Shown here: one piece after another, positions 47,213-58,844 of the stretch
How positions within the stretch are numbered: position 1 is the stretch's first letter
Layout of the letters: each line of letters opens with the position of its first letter
Position numbers and translations under genes: made by a program
Notes under the pieces: generated by a model
What the model was told of the DNA's origin: nothing
Databases searched by the model: none
Seen by the model: the letters and a program-made list of their open reading frames with translations, nothing else
Assembly (NCBI RefSeq): GCF_954871325.1
Contig: NC_088779.1
Location: 30,211,752-30,275,751, forward strand
Reading direction: 5' to 3'
DNA from: Gordionus sp. m RMFG-2023
Lineage: Eukaryota > Nematomorpha > Gordioida > Chordodea > Parachordodidae
DNA: 64,000 nt

Positions 47213-49490
47213 TGGCTTAAAATTCATAAAAAAATTTATCAAGATTTTGATTCCAGGGTTGGGTTTTATTAAAATTTTACATAAATCTTACATTCCAGTT
47301 GGCGATGCCCTGCCGGAAAAATGATGAATAAATTGTCCATCTGGTCTAGCTTAAAGATCCTTTTTTTGGCACGATTCCCCATTCCGCCTCTCTGAATTTG
47401 TTACGCTAACCACCCCATATATAAATTTTTTCAGAGCTCATGCAGATTTCTATCGCTTATCAGATGTGTCTTTTATCTTGTTCTTGGGGAAAAATTACCG
47501 TTATATTTTTCAAATACAATCCATTCAAAGAATATCATTGAAATTTTTTTTTTTAAAAAAATAATTAATAATAATCTTTCAAAAATAATGCAATAAATTA
47601 AAGTATGATTAAACATATCTTGCATTTATAAAGCAAGAATAATATGTAAATTAATTTAAATTAAATATAAAAAATATATATATAAGAAATAACAAATTTT
47701 GCTAATTTATTTTGGTTAACGGTTGTGTTTGTATGGAAACCACGAATTTTTATATGTAAAATAATCCTAAATTGTTAGCAGATAATTATTCAAAATGAAA
47801 TTCTCCAAAAAAGTTTTAAAGTGTTTTTTGAACCTTGTAGCACGGACCCCATGGTTAGCCGGATCCTCGATAGAGCTATTCAAATCAAATATTTTATTAG
47901 GGTTCCTGTAAGACGCAAAAAATATTTTCTTCAGATTTGCACTTTTCAACTTTAATGCTCTCTATTCTATAATATTTTATTTACAAATTAATAGCAAACA
48001 AAATAGAAATAGATTTTCGGTACAGAATCTATGGGGCCCAATCTTTACTTACTCAGCATTGAAAACCAATCTTCAAAATTAGGTTAATTTTAATACCGTT
48101 TATGTATAATACACAACATATTTTTAACAATTTTTCTAACAATGTTTTATTTTTCAATTTTTCATTCTTGTTGTTCTAATAGAAGCTGCTTTTGCAATGG
48201 GGATGAGGTAAAAATATCAGCCTTTTTTTTCTTTGTTCTTTTACTTTGAGAATTATTAGGTGAGTTAGGACCTGGATAAATGATGGACCTCGAAGATTAA
48301 TGTTTAAAGGGATAAGAACATCATTAAGTTAGGTGTTAGTAAAAGTATTAAATGAGGGGCTAGCGACAGAAAGGTAAATGCTGGGAGGAAAATTAATCGA
48401 CAAACTAAGAATAGACACAATTGCCAAAAGAATGTTCAGGGTTTTCTCGTAATATACACGATATATCAGGAATGGACGAAGTTATATCTTTCTCCCGATA
48501 TATTTATTTTCATTATAAGAGTATAATCGGCATGATTCAAATCCTTTATGAATATTTACAGAACGCTGCCAAGGATAAGATATCCTTTTGAATTGGAAAT
48601 CATTAAGGGAAAAGGAGATTCCACGGTGATTGGCGCGAATCTAAAAGCTATTTAAATAATCATATAAAGTTATGTTTAAATCTTGTAACTTATGAGTATA
48701 CAATGTGGATGAAGAGATTAAAGTATTTTATCATTATCTGAACCCTATTTTAGAATAAAATTTTAATTTCTAACCGCTACTGCTTTTAAAAATAAAACCG
48801 TTAACCGACAAGCCACTTTTGCCGACTAGTACGGGTCTCCACTACAAACTATAGTGTATATATATATATATAACATGCAAAGTATCAAAAGTGATTTACT
48901 GGTTTTGAAATGAGGCGGATAACATAGATTTTTATATATTACTATATATTTAACATTTATATTAATGAAACTAATACGTTATATGTATATTTTTTTAAAT
49001 TTGTAATTTGATTCGGAATAAGTGAGAAAAATCTGACAAGAGTAATAAATATCTTAGGGATTTCATTAAAAATATGCATTATAAAATCATTATACAAATT
49101 ATAAATTATTGTTTTAATATAATTGTCATCTCTCTGTAGTGAAGATTCAACTACTTCTTTGTAATAAAAGTCTCTCTTAAAGTTAAATTATAAAATTGGA
49201 AAATGAATGTTGAAAAATTTTATTTATAAAACCAAATTAACTCTTATCCATATCTATTTTTATATAAATGGCTATCCTTTTTATCCAGTATAACTAAGAT
49301 CTTTAAAATAATATTATTGATTCATGCATATTATCTTGATCTTTAGATTAATCGTTATGTAAGATTTTGATTTAAATTTATATACAGAATTTTATAATAT
49401 GCAAACTTTGCCAAATAATCAAATTTACTTACACTTTTATATTTAAGCAGTTCATATTAAAAAAAAAACTCTACCATATTTTTATATTGT
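47213..49490. other. No gene recognised
   Basis: AT-rich DNA with a TA run near 48850-48870. A 60-codon frame at 47767-47949 (-) lacks family resemblance or splice context. Confidence 0.4.
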
Positions 49491-51672
49491 TGTATAACAA
49501 TAACGATGGTAAGAAAAACGGTTTTAAGTTATAATTATTTTATTCTAAAACTAAAAAAATGATACTCCAAATAAATATAAAATAAGGTATATATATATAA
49601 AAACAATATAAACGAAATATATATTTTAAGGCTATAATAACAATTTAAGTAAAATAAAAATCAATCAATATTCCCCTTCTTCTGAAAAGCCTTCCCATAA
49701 TCCATCTGAGCTATCAGAAAATATTTCGTTCAAATGGTTGTTCATTCTGATTGTTCAAGTCGTTCATAAGTCATTGTAGTCGTTGGCTTGATTCTATCAC
49801 CTTGGTTTGTTAATATCGTTTTGAGTAGGCTGGCTCGTCGTCAAGCTGCGTCATTATCATTGTCGATTAACAAAATTGTTATCATCACCAATTGTATAAT
49901 TATCTTTATTAAATAGGATTTCGGAATATATGAATTATTAGAGAATCGATCAAATTTGGATGTTAGAATAATAAAAGGATGATAAATCAACAAGATTGTT
50001 AGATAATATATTTAGAGTTTTTTTTTATTTTCTATATATATTTTTTTAATAAAATATGGATAAGATTGATATGTACGTCTGTACATCCATCTCTCTCTTC
50101 AGAAATTTAAACTTTATGCCCTTATTTTTTAATTTTAAAAAGTATTGTGAAATAATAATTATTCATAAGATTGTTTTTAGTAAAAAAATAATTTTTTGAG
50201 CCTTCAATTTTTAGAAAAAGATCTATTCATCACATCCTTGCGTATTATTCTAGGATGAAGACGTTTAGTTTTTATATGACTTCTCTTAGTAATACTTTTA
50301 ATTGTCTTCAATTTTATAAGTCTCAATATTTTTTTATCGCATTTAGTAAGAGTTTTTTTAATTTTATTATTTTCTTTAAATCTTTGTTTCATTGTTTTCT
50401 TTAATATTTATTTCCTTTTTTTTTATAATCAAGAATATTTCAAATTTTATTATATAATTTATCTCTTTTAGTTTATAAGAATCTCTTTCATTTGGAATAT
50501 TTGGTTTTATATTTTTCAATTTTTCCTTACTAAGAGATTTATAATTTCTTTTATTATAATGAGTTTCTTTATCATATTTATTGTCTAATTTATTTTTCTC
50601 ATCATAGGATTCACAGTTATGACATCTAAAGTTAAAATTTCTGTAGTCTCTACAATTACAATTTTCATAATATCTAAAATTATTAATGTTGCAATTTTTA
50701 TTATAATTAATATCATATCTTTTAACAAAGTTTCGTTCAAAGTTGTTTTTATGCACATTAGATTTATAATCAATATAATTTCTTTTGTTATAATTAATAT
50801 TCCTATTATTATTATAATAACCTATGTCACTTGTATTATAATATTTTTTTAGACTAAATTTTGTCAATATGAAATCTATAATGATCTGGGAATTGAATTA
50901 AATACGGCCTATTTACGTAATATTTTTTAATTGTAGCTAAGAATTTATCTTTAGGCAATTTAGTTAATTCCCACTTTTGGTCATTATCCCAGAAATCAAT
51001 AATACGAAAAATATCAATGGGTAGGTAATCAAGAAATTTAACTGTTGATTCATTATTGAGTAAATATTTTCTAAGGTTATCTAAGTATTCATATATGTCC
51101 AATATGACTGATTTATATTTAAATTTTTTATTAAATTATTTTATTAAGTTATATTGGAATTTTATAATAGCTTTCCTCTTTTTTTTAAACTTGGATTTAG
51201 AATATTTTATAAATCGTCATTGGTTTTACTCTATAGAATTCATAACCTATTGTCTAACTATCATTTTGGTTCTTGTAAGTTCATATACCCAATTTTAGTA
51301 ATCATTTCCATTTATAACAACTCATATCCATAATAGATTCGTCTAGTTTGATATTAAGTTTAGTAATTCTCCTTCCCAGTTGAATCATCCATGTCATAAT
51401 TTTGTGTGTGTGTCAGTTATCGGTATATGCACAATATATATGAGATTTTTTTATATATCATTGTGAGTATTCCGGGGTACCATGTTATAAATAACGATGG
51501 TAAGAAAAACGGTTTTAAGTTATAATTATTTTATTCTAAAACTAAAAGATGATACTCCAAATAAATATAAAATAAGGTATATATATATATATGTATTATA
51601 AAAAAACAATTTAAACGAAATATATATTTTAAGGCTATAATAACAATTTAAGTTAAATAAAAAAATCAATCA
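49491..51672 (-). mobile_element. Compact gag-only LTR retrotransposon
   Basis: Two direct repeats of 177 and 190 bp (49491-49667 and 51483-51672) start with TGT and end in TCA on the plus strand. They share AACGATGGTAAGAAAAACGG and GGCTATAATAACAATTTAAG. Read on the minus strand, TGGTACCCCGGAATACTC directly follows the 5' LTR (51482-51465) as a tRNA primer-binding site, and the polypurine AGAAGAAGGGGAATAT directly precedes the 3' LTR (about 49683-49668). Between them are Gag-like frames (51102-50854 and 50867-50376) with an aspartate/tryptophan-rich capsid-like part and an Asn/Tyr-rich basic part containing CNCRDYRNFNFRCHNC. No protease, RT or integrase was seen, so it depends on a partner. 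The LTRs are similar, so it is fairly young; it looks broken or internally reduced. No target duplication was evident. Confidence 0.75.
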
Positions 51673-54559
51673 TTCAACATATATGCAGTTCAAAGTATTT
51701 ACTTTTTACATGATATATATATATGAACCTTTTAAATATGATAAACTAAACAGTTTATACACTTGTTTGTAATATATGAATCTTGTAAAGTTAAATTTCT
51801 AGGTTCACATCTCCACTCATGAGAATTACGATCAATTTTAGTATCATAAATAAAAAATATTGACAATTTAGGCATCTCGTGCTTATATTTTTAAATAATT
51901 AGACTAAATATAATATGAAAAATATAAATTATAGGCCATTTATATATGAAAACGAGCAATGATGTTATATTCATAAAGTCGAAAGTAAGAACTAATCTAC
52001 ATAGTATGGCAGCAATTAGCTTTGTTAAAAAGTCACATTTTGGTTTATTTTAAGAAAGAAGGTCCCACTTAAGATATTAGCTAAAATCATATTATTTAAG
52101 CCTCGATGTTTGGCAAGAGAGTTTTGTCATCTATTCTTATAATATTCAGATTTTAGACTAAAATGTCTTATTCAAGAAGAATTATTACAATATTACTTAA
52201 TTTAGTATTATAGTCAAACCCTAACTAATCAAAGTTTCTTACAGCTTGCCAACAATTTATTTAATTGTTAACTCAATCTTCTATGAATAAAATTTCCGGG
52301 CATATATAATATTCTTTTGGCTTAATTCTTAATAGGATCGTTTTTTAAAAAATCTATCAAATTCATGCTTATAAGAAATTTGATAGAAAGAAGTAGCAAC
52401 CTAGAAAAATACGAGGTCATGATAGCGAGGGTAGAAACTTGTTAAATGATTACATCGATGTCGCTGGTTCATATAAATTTAAGTAATCTTATTAGAAGAG
52501 TATATAATCTGCGGTCTAGGGTGAATATCATCCAAAGTTGTCTATTATATATGTTTTATTTTGCTATAAAAGTGAAGTGAGCAATTCAATTTGAAAAAAG
52601 GTCAAGATGTGCCGCTACAAATAATGTAGTGTTTACTAGGTAACAACTCGGTTATGATTAGACCTTCTATGCTATTTCTATCACTTCTTTCGAATTCATG
52701 GCATGTTTAGATATTGAAAGAGAATATTGCATATCTATGAAGTAGAATGAAATATCTTCTCACCCCAAGGTGGGTACTAGACCCATTTTTGAATACACTC
52801 CGTTAGAAGGTATGAGATCTTAATAGGGTAAGAATGCTAAGTATAAATCGAAAGAGGTTGGTATCAACGAAGGCTAAAAATTTGGATAAATTTTACTCAG
52901 TTCTAACTTGTTTTTATTAGGTTTTTCTCCCTCGATGCTTATAAGCCCCCCCTACTTTCACTTCATAAAGATGATTAAAAAATTAAGCCTTTTTACTCCT
53001 GCAAATACTTTTTTTTAAAGTCCAAAAATATTATTTATGGAAATATTTTGCCAAAATATATCATTTTCAATTCATTTTCCTCTTTTTTTTGGTACTTATA
53101 TAATGTTGATAATCATGCAATACTTCTAGAAGTAAAAAAACAAAAAAACAAAAGCATTTATTTTTCGAAACATAAAACTTAAAAAAACGCACAAGTTTAA
53201 AATGTCATTTTAAAACGAAATTTTAAACATTATTCAAAATTTTCCATTTTTTTTAATAAAAAAAATTATAAAATTATGACACAATTTTTTAACAAGATGA
53301 GAAAATATATAAAATAATTCTGAGAAACGAAAAGTTTATGATAAAATTTTAAATTTAGAATTATAAGTTTTCCGTGAGATTAATATTTTATAAAAAACAT
53401 AAAAAACAAAGTTTGTTTTTTTATTCATTTGTGTTTTTTTTATCCTTAATAATATGTAAACTCTGTCTGATTACTCTTAATCCAGGTAAAGTAGACAATT
53501 CAAAATAACTCAAAATTTTATGATCAAATGATACGAAATTTATAGATGGGGTTTTACAAGTACTGAAATGAATTTTGGACAAAATCATATATCGAATTTT
53601 TATAAAATGTGCTCAATAAAATTGTGAATATTCATTTGCAGGATGTGTAGAGATCGATCCCCTACTCCCTACGATTTCTAACATTCTTGAATGATCTTAG
53701 CATATAGCTTGAATTCCACAAATTACCCGCTAACATAATATTTAGACAAGGCTGCTTTATGTCATTTGAAAACGGGGAAGGTAACAAAAGATAAGATTTT
53801 TTGTAGTTATTAAGTTTTGGCAATATATATTTATATATTATATGGAAAAAAGAAACGAACAAGCTGAAATTTGACCATAAAAATTTTAAGAAATGGTTAT
53901 ATTAAGAGAATCATATTTTTATACTGCTGACGATATAACTAATGTTAATTTTTATTCTAAATATATTATTAAACAATTGGGAATTTTGTTTAGGCATGGA
54001 AGTACAGAGGTACAATCATTTCATCGGAAGCAAGAATAGTACCGTTTTTTGAACCCAATTCGGATAATTTTAATACTAATCTCTTGGACACTAACGATAG
54101 GAGATAGAGTTAACTCTTGGATGCTAAGAGCGTTAAAAGGTTGTAGAAATAGTGATCAAGGTTAGTTTATTAATATTCAAAAAAAATTGTTTAATAAAAT
54201 TTGTGAGTGAAAATAAAAAAAATCGTAACACAATTGATTGACGGCTGCCATTTAAAGGAAGTGACTAAACCAAGCGACGCGTAATCAAATCTTTTATTAA
54301 CCCTTTTAAGACTTTTTATTAGTTTTTTTTATAATTTTGATTGTATAAAATATAAAAATTCATTTATTTTTTCCCATTAGAAATTATACAATAATAATAA
54401 TATTAAAAATATATTTATTAAAAAAAAATATTTGAAGAATTTTAAACATTAGAGTCCGTTTACTCAAAAAGGCTGTAACCAATGCTAACTTCAACGCTAT
54501 TTGTATTAATCTAAAATTATATTTTTAATATGAATAATGATATATGTATATATATATAT
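51673..54559. other. AT-rich DNA, no gene recognised
   Basis: Low-complexity AT-rich DNA with one C run near 52957. No exon pairs could be assembled. Confidence 0.4.
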
Positions 54560-55284
54560 TTATCTTACAACAACGACCGTTGCGGGGTCTTTAAGCTTAA
54601 CATCCAATTTTAATGTTAAATTTTGGTACAAACCGAATATCTCACCTTTAACCATAGTTATATCTACATTGGGACATGTTGTATTTCCTGATTCAACACC
54701 ATTAAGGTATTCATAATTCAAGCCAGTATTTGTTGCGGCTAAAATGAATGATTTATAATAGTAATATTAGATATCAATTCAATAATCAAAAGAGACATAA
54801 AAATTTACATATAAATGTAATGCTCAAGATAATTTACTTATCTGTGTTTCTGGGGTATAGATATACATAGATATCTGAAATTTGCAAGTACTGACATCCA
54901 TATTAACGAGATCTGTCATTGGGAATTCATTGCCTTTTTTCAAGTAATTTATTATGTAAGAAATAAATATTTATTATATAAGAGATGTGTTTTTTTGGTC
55001 GTTACCATAATAGGAAATATAAACAGGAGTCAAACTGGGCGTGAAATCCGTTCCATTGATCGTAATCACGCATTGAGCTAAAAAAAGAGGAAAATAAAAT
55101 AATATTATTCATTATCCAAAGCTAAGATAAGAGCTAACGAAAAGTAAACAATATCAGCATTGGATGCTGGGATGCATTTAGTATATATATATTTTTATAT
55201 TATTTTACCTTCAGTAACATCGATCGCAAAAATCATCAATGCCAGTATACCGATGAGGAGAATCGAAAATATTTTACTTTTCAT
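54560..55284 (-). CDS. Small secreted protein, 4 exons, 140 aa; ML/MD-2-like suspected
   Basis: Exons 5' to 3': 55284-55209, 55077-55006, 54933-54838 and 54738-54560. All introns are GT-AG and all are phase 1; the total is 423 nt with the stop TAA. Residues 1-20 form a signal peptide (KIFSILLIGILALMIFAI). The mature chain is predicted to be all-beta, with alternating hydrophobic strands, three cysteines (QCVITI, STCKFQI, TTCPNVDI) and N-glycosylation sites NGT, NTT and NLT. The C-terminal pattern CP..MVKGEIF..YQNLTLKLDVKLKD resembles the end of ML-domain lipid-binding proteins (CPxxxGxxYxY...xxxVxxxLxD), but the usual first disulphide and last cysteine are not obvious. The gene model is well supported by matched phases; the family assignment is a guess. 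No exon reached the length at which an open frame would stand out. Confidence 0.75.
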
Positions 55285-55959
55285 TTCTGTTAGTTTTTCT
55301 TGGAAATCTTTAAAGAATATGTTTTTTCGCGACAAAAAAATTATATTTTAATATAAGCTGAAGTTTTCCCACTCCCCAAACTTTTCTATAGAATTTGTTA
55401 TTTTTAACTGTGCGAAGATAGCTGAATAACAAAATACAAGGCTTAATATGTTCATATATTTTTTTTAGTTGGAATGTTTAACCTCCCAAGGTTAAAAATA
55501 ATAAAAAATTAAACTCAAAACATGGAGAATTAATTTAAGTTACTTTAAGTTTACATATTGAAAAATTTACCATTATTTTTGATTACTAAGATTTTAACTT
55601 CCACAAATATATATTTCCTGGGGATCTTTAAACGCTTATACCTTTGTATATTTTTTTTTCCACTATGGTTGCTAAGGATCTTAGCCAAAAAAATAAATAT
55701 CAACTAAACCTAGAAGATTTAGCATATCGATGGCTGAAAAGTTTGGCCATCTGTAGAACAAAATCTTGAAGCTTAGGTAATATTTTATTTCTAGCCCTTT
55801 GATTGAAACAATTTCAACAAATTCTAACTCTAAAAATATGTATAAAATACAAAAGGGGAAAATAATCATGCAAAATTTTATTTTCGAAAAATTGCCATTA
55901 AACGAGGCTAAAAAATTTAAAGTAGTTATTCAATTTTGTTAACATGATTCCCTATTGGT
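55285..55959. other. Upstream flank of the small secreted gene, no gene
   Basis: AT-rich DNA with a weak GTTGTTAAACGGC-family remnant near 55670-55815. No promoter element can be assigned. Confidence 0.35.
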
Positions 55960-57425
55960 TAATGAAATAAACATATTTTTAAAAAAATATATGCATAATT
56001 TTAAATCATATAATTCCCCATTTTTTAATGGATATTTAGCAAAAACCTCTTAGAAAAAGGATCGGAAAATTTTATTCGGTATTTTTTACGCTCAACTATT
56101 GAAAGACAACCTATATATATATGGCAAAGGCAAAAATTTTGTTCGACTATTTTGGGCGTTTGTAATAACAAAATAAGTTTAGAGAAATAATTACCACTCG
56201 AAAAATCCAGGAATATTTTGTAGTATAACAAGAGATTTAAATGATAATTTAAATTCTATAAAATAATTTTTCAGTATCTAAAATATTTATCTTTATTAAA
56301 TTTGATATTTAAATTCTAAACTTTATATATCGTCTTTTATATAAATTTTACGTAGTACGTATAAGATGGGTTGGTTTAGTATGTTTTTTTGTGTTTTTTG
56401 AAATTGACCTTTCAACTTATATTTGTTCAAAATTTTAGAACAAAATTGTTTTTATAAACTTTATTTCTCTTTGTGAGCTTCATTTTATCATTAGGTTTTT
56501 AAATAATAATTATTAAAAATTAGTATAAATTTTTTTAAATGATGAGAAAATAACCATTCTTTTTAAACTTTTTATATTTTGGCAGCAATGGCTTTTTATT
56601 TTTTAAAATTATCTTTATAATTTACGAGTTAAAATTTGTTTATGTCTGAATAAATTTTTATTTTAACCCTATTAAAGATATAAATTAAAGTTATTAGGTT
56701 TCTACGCGTGTAAGGTCAATTTTTATATTAAAATGAAAACAATTTATTACGTAAAATATTATAATTTTCAATTATAATTATTGTAATAACAAGCAATTTT
56801 GTAAAAAAAAAATTTAAACTTCAATAGAATAATATTAAAATATGTTCATTAGGGTGGGTAGATTTTGATAATACTTTGGTATCCACCATCTGTCAAAAAT
56901 GGATCTAAATCATTTGCAAGTTATTATTCTATTTAATGTATTTATTTAATATATCAGATAATTACCAAGTTAATATTTTAACAATATTTAAGAAAACAAT
57001 AATTTGCAGCTATTAAATAAGCCAATCAGAAATGTGGACGGAATTTATGTTCAAATGAACTTTGCGAACATAGTTTAGGCAAATCGTTTCTTATTATTTA
57101 TCCAATTTCCCAAAGTATAATTTTTCTAAAAATAGTTTTTTCTTTGATTACTTTTCTTAATTTGGCTCTGCTAACATGAGGGAAGAGGGGGGGGGGGAGG
57201 GTAATTTTAATCAGTGCTCTGATCTTATTAGCTCCCTTCTTTTCTAATATAATACTGGGGTTAATCTTTGTCCTTTATTAAGAGGCTTTTCTAGTGTTAA
57301 ATATAGTTTAGTTTTTTTTAAATAAATACTCTCAATTCAATATTCATACATTGTGAAAATTAGGTTAGATAGGAATAAGCAAGATATTAACTTCCAATAT
57401 ATAATATTGTCGTTTTCTTAGATTA
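55960..57425. repeat. Duplicated block, copy 2
   Basis: Direct copy of 44640-46375, lacking about 400 bp present there and diverged by many small indels. It includes GAGGGGGGGGGGGGAGG near 57185, where the other copy has GGGGAAGATGGTTG, so the G run arose or expanded in this copy. Confidence 0.75.
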
Positions 57426-57433
57426 TGATTTTT

Positions 57434-57672
57434 TACAGTGACTTACTAGTATCGTTAAAAAGCCGGATTCGGATCGGTTTTAAAAACCGGCCCGACCCCG
57501 ATTAAGATAATAACCCACATTAACATTATGTAAGCCTAATGGATTTTGCGATCATAGCTGGCAGATCTGCTTGAACCTCTATATGCCAAATCTCGATGCA
57601 TATATTTTTAGCTAAAATCATAATCGGACCATTTTGAAAAATCGACCCAATTCGAGGTATTTAACAACACTA
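57434..57672. mobile_element. Non-autonomous element with CTAGT(A/G)T(C/T)GTTAAA ends
   Basis: The left end ACTAGTATCGTTAAAAAGCC is matched by the inverted right end GTATTTAACAACACTAGT. The interior has TTTTAAAAACCGGCCCGACCC and ATATTTTTAGCTAAAAT, linking it to both the CCGG-island and GTTGTTAAACGGC groups. Confidence 0.6.
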
Positions 57673-58452
57673 GTGACCTTTCAAACTCAGCGCCCTCTAA
57701 CATTGGGTTAAAGGTGGAGGGAGGGGGTGTTTAGTATCAATCGCGATAATTAAAATTTTAACTCAAAGGATAACCATTTAAATCAGCCATACATAAATCA
57801 GCGATACTTGTAAAAGTAACTATTAAAGGTAACGTGCTATAGCGCTACTTTTTTAAAGTATCCACAAAACTTTTTTTACAAAAAACTTAAAATCAAATGA
57901 ACATACATTTGAAAATAATATATATATATCCTTTTTTTAGAGGCATGCGCATCATAAGATTCGCCATGAGCATCATAAGATTCGCGGGGCCCCAGATTTA
58001 AAATATAAAATCCAAAAAAAAAACTCATGAAGTATCGTGTTTGAAAATATTTATTTTTGAAAAAATTCGGACAGAGCTCAAAATTCTGAACTTTGCAGAC
58101 CTCCGAGAATTATAAAATATATATTAACACCCTCCCCCCCCCTCCCTCCCCCCCCCCTTCCCTTATTTTTATAGAGTTATGCTATATATATAACGTTGGT
58201 TCATAGTTATAAAAATTTGTTAATCAACAATCCATTTTTTATTATATAAAAACATTAAGACCTACTTTTATTTTAACATATATTAACGAAATCACGTAAT
58301 CGCTTCCGATATTCTATATATTACACTTTTCAGCACAGAACCACCTAGTTGGCTTCAGCAAAAAACATTGTTCCTCGAAGGATTCTCACTCGGATCTTTA
58401 CAGTAGGTGATATTTACATACTGGTATACAGATGAACAATTTTTTTGTATAG

Positions 58453-58769
58453 CCAATGATATATAATAGTACCTAGACTGACGATGCATTCATTAAAAGT
58501 GTATATCAATAAAAACAGCTGAGGACGCCATTTGGTTACGCATATCATTATTAAAAATTTTAAACGAGAGGCCAATTTATTCCTAAACGTAAACTTTGTT
58601 ATAGACTGATCATTGAGTTAATAAGGAATCAAGTTATCAATTTAATATTAGTTTTAGCATGAGAATAATTACTATATGGGTTACCAAAATGGCAGGTTTA
58701 GCTGATTTGACCACTATCAGATGCATTATCATGAATGTATCGTCAGTATAGATATTATTATATGTCATT
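58453..58769. mobile_element. CCAATGACAT-family MITE, older copy
   Basis: It matches 33976-34314 throughout (CTAGACTGACGATGCATTCATTAAAAGTG, GAGGACGCCATTTGGTTAC, TGGGTTACCAAAATGGCAGG), with a decayed right end (TGTCATTTA). It lies 55 bp left of the LINE. Confidence 0.8.
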
Positions 58770-58844
58770 TATTTTAAGATAAAATTCTAATGTTTTCCAA
58801 TATTTAAATAAAAACACCTCAAAATTTTTTTTTTTTTTTTCTCT

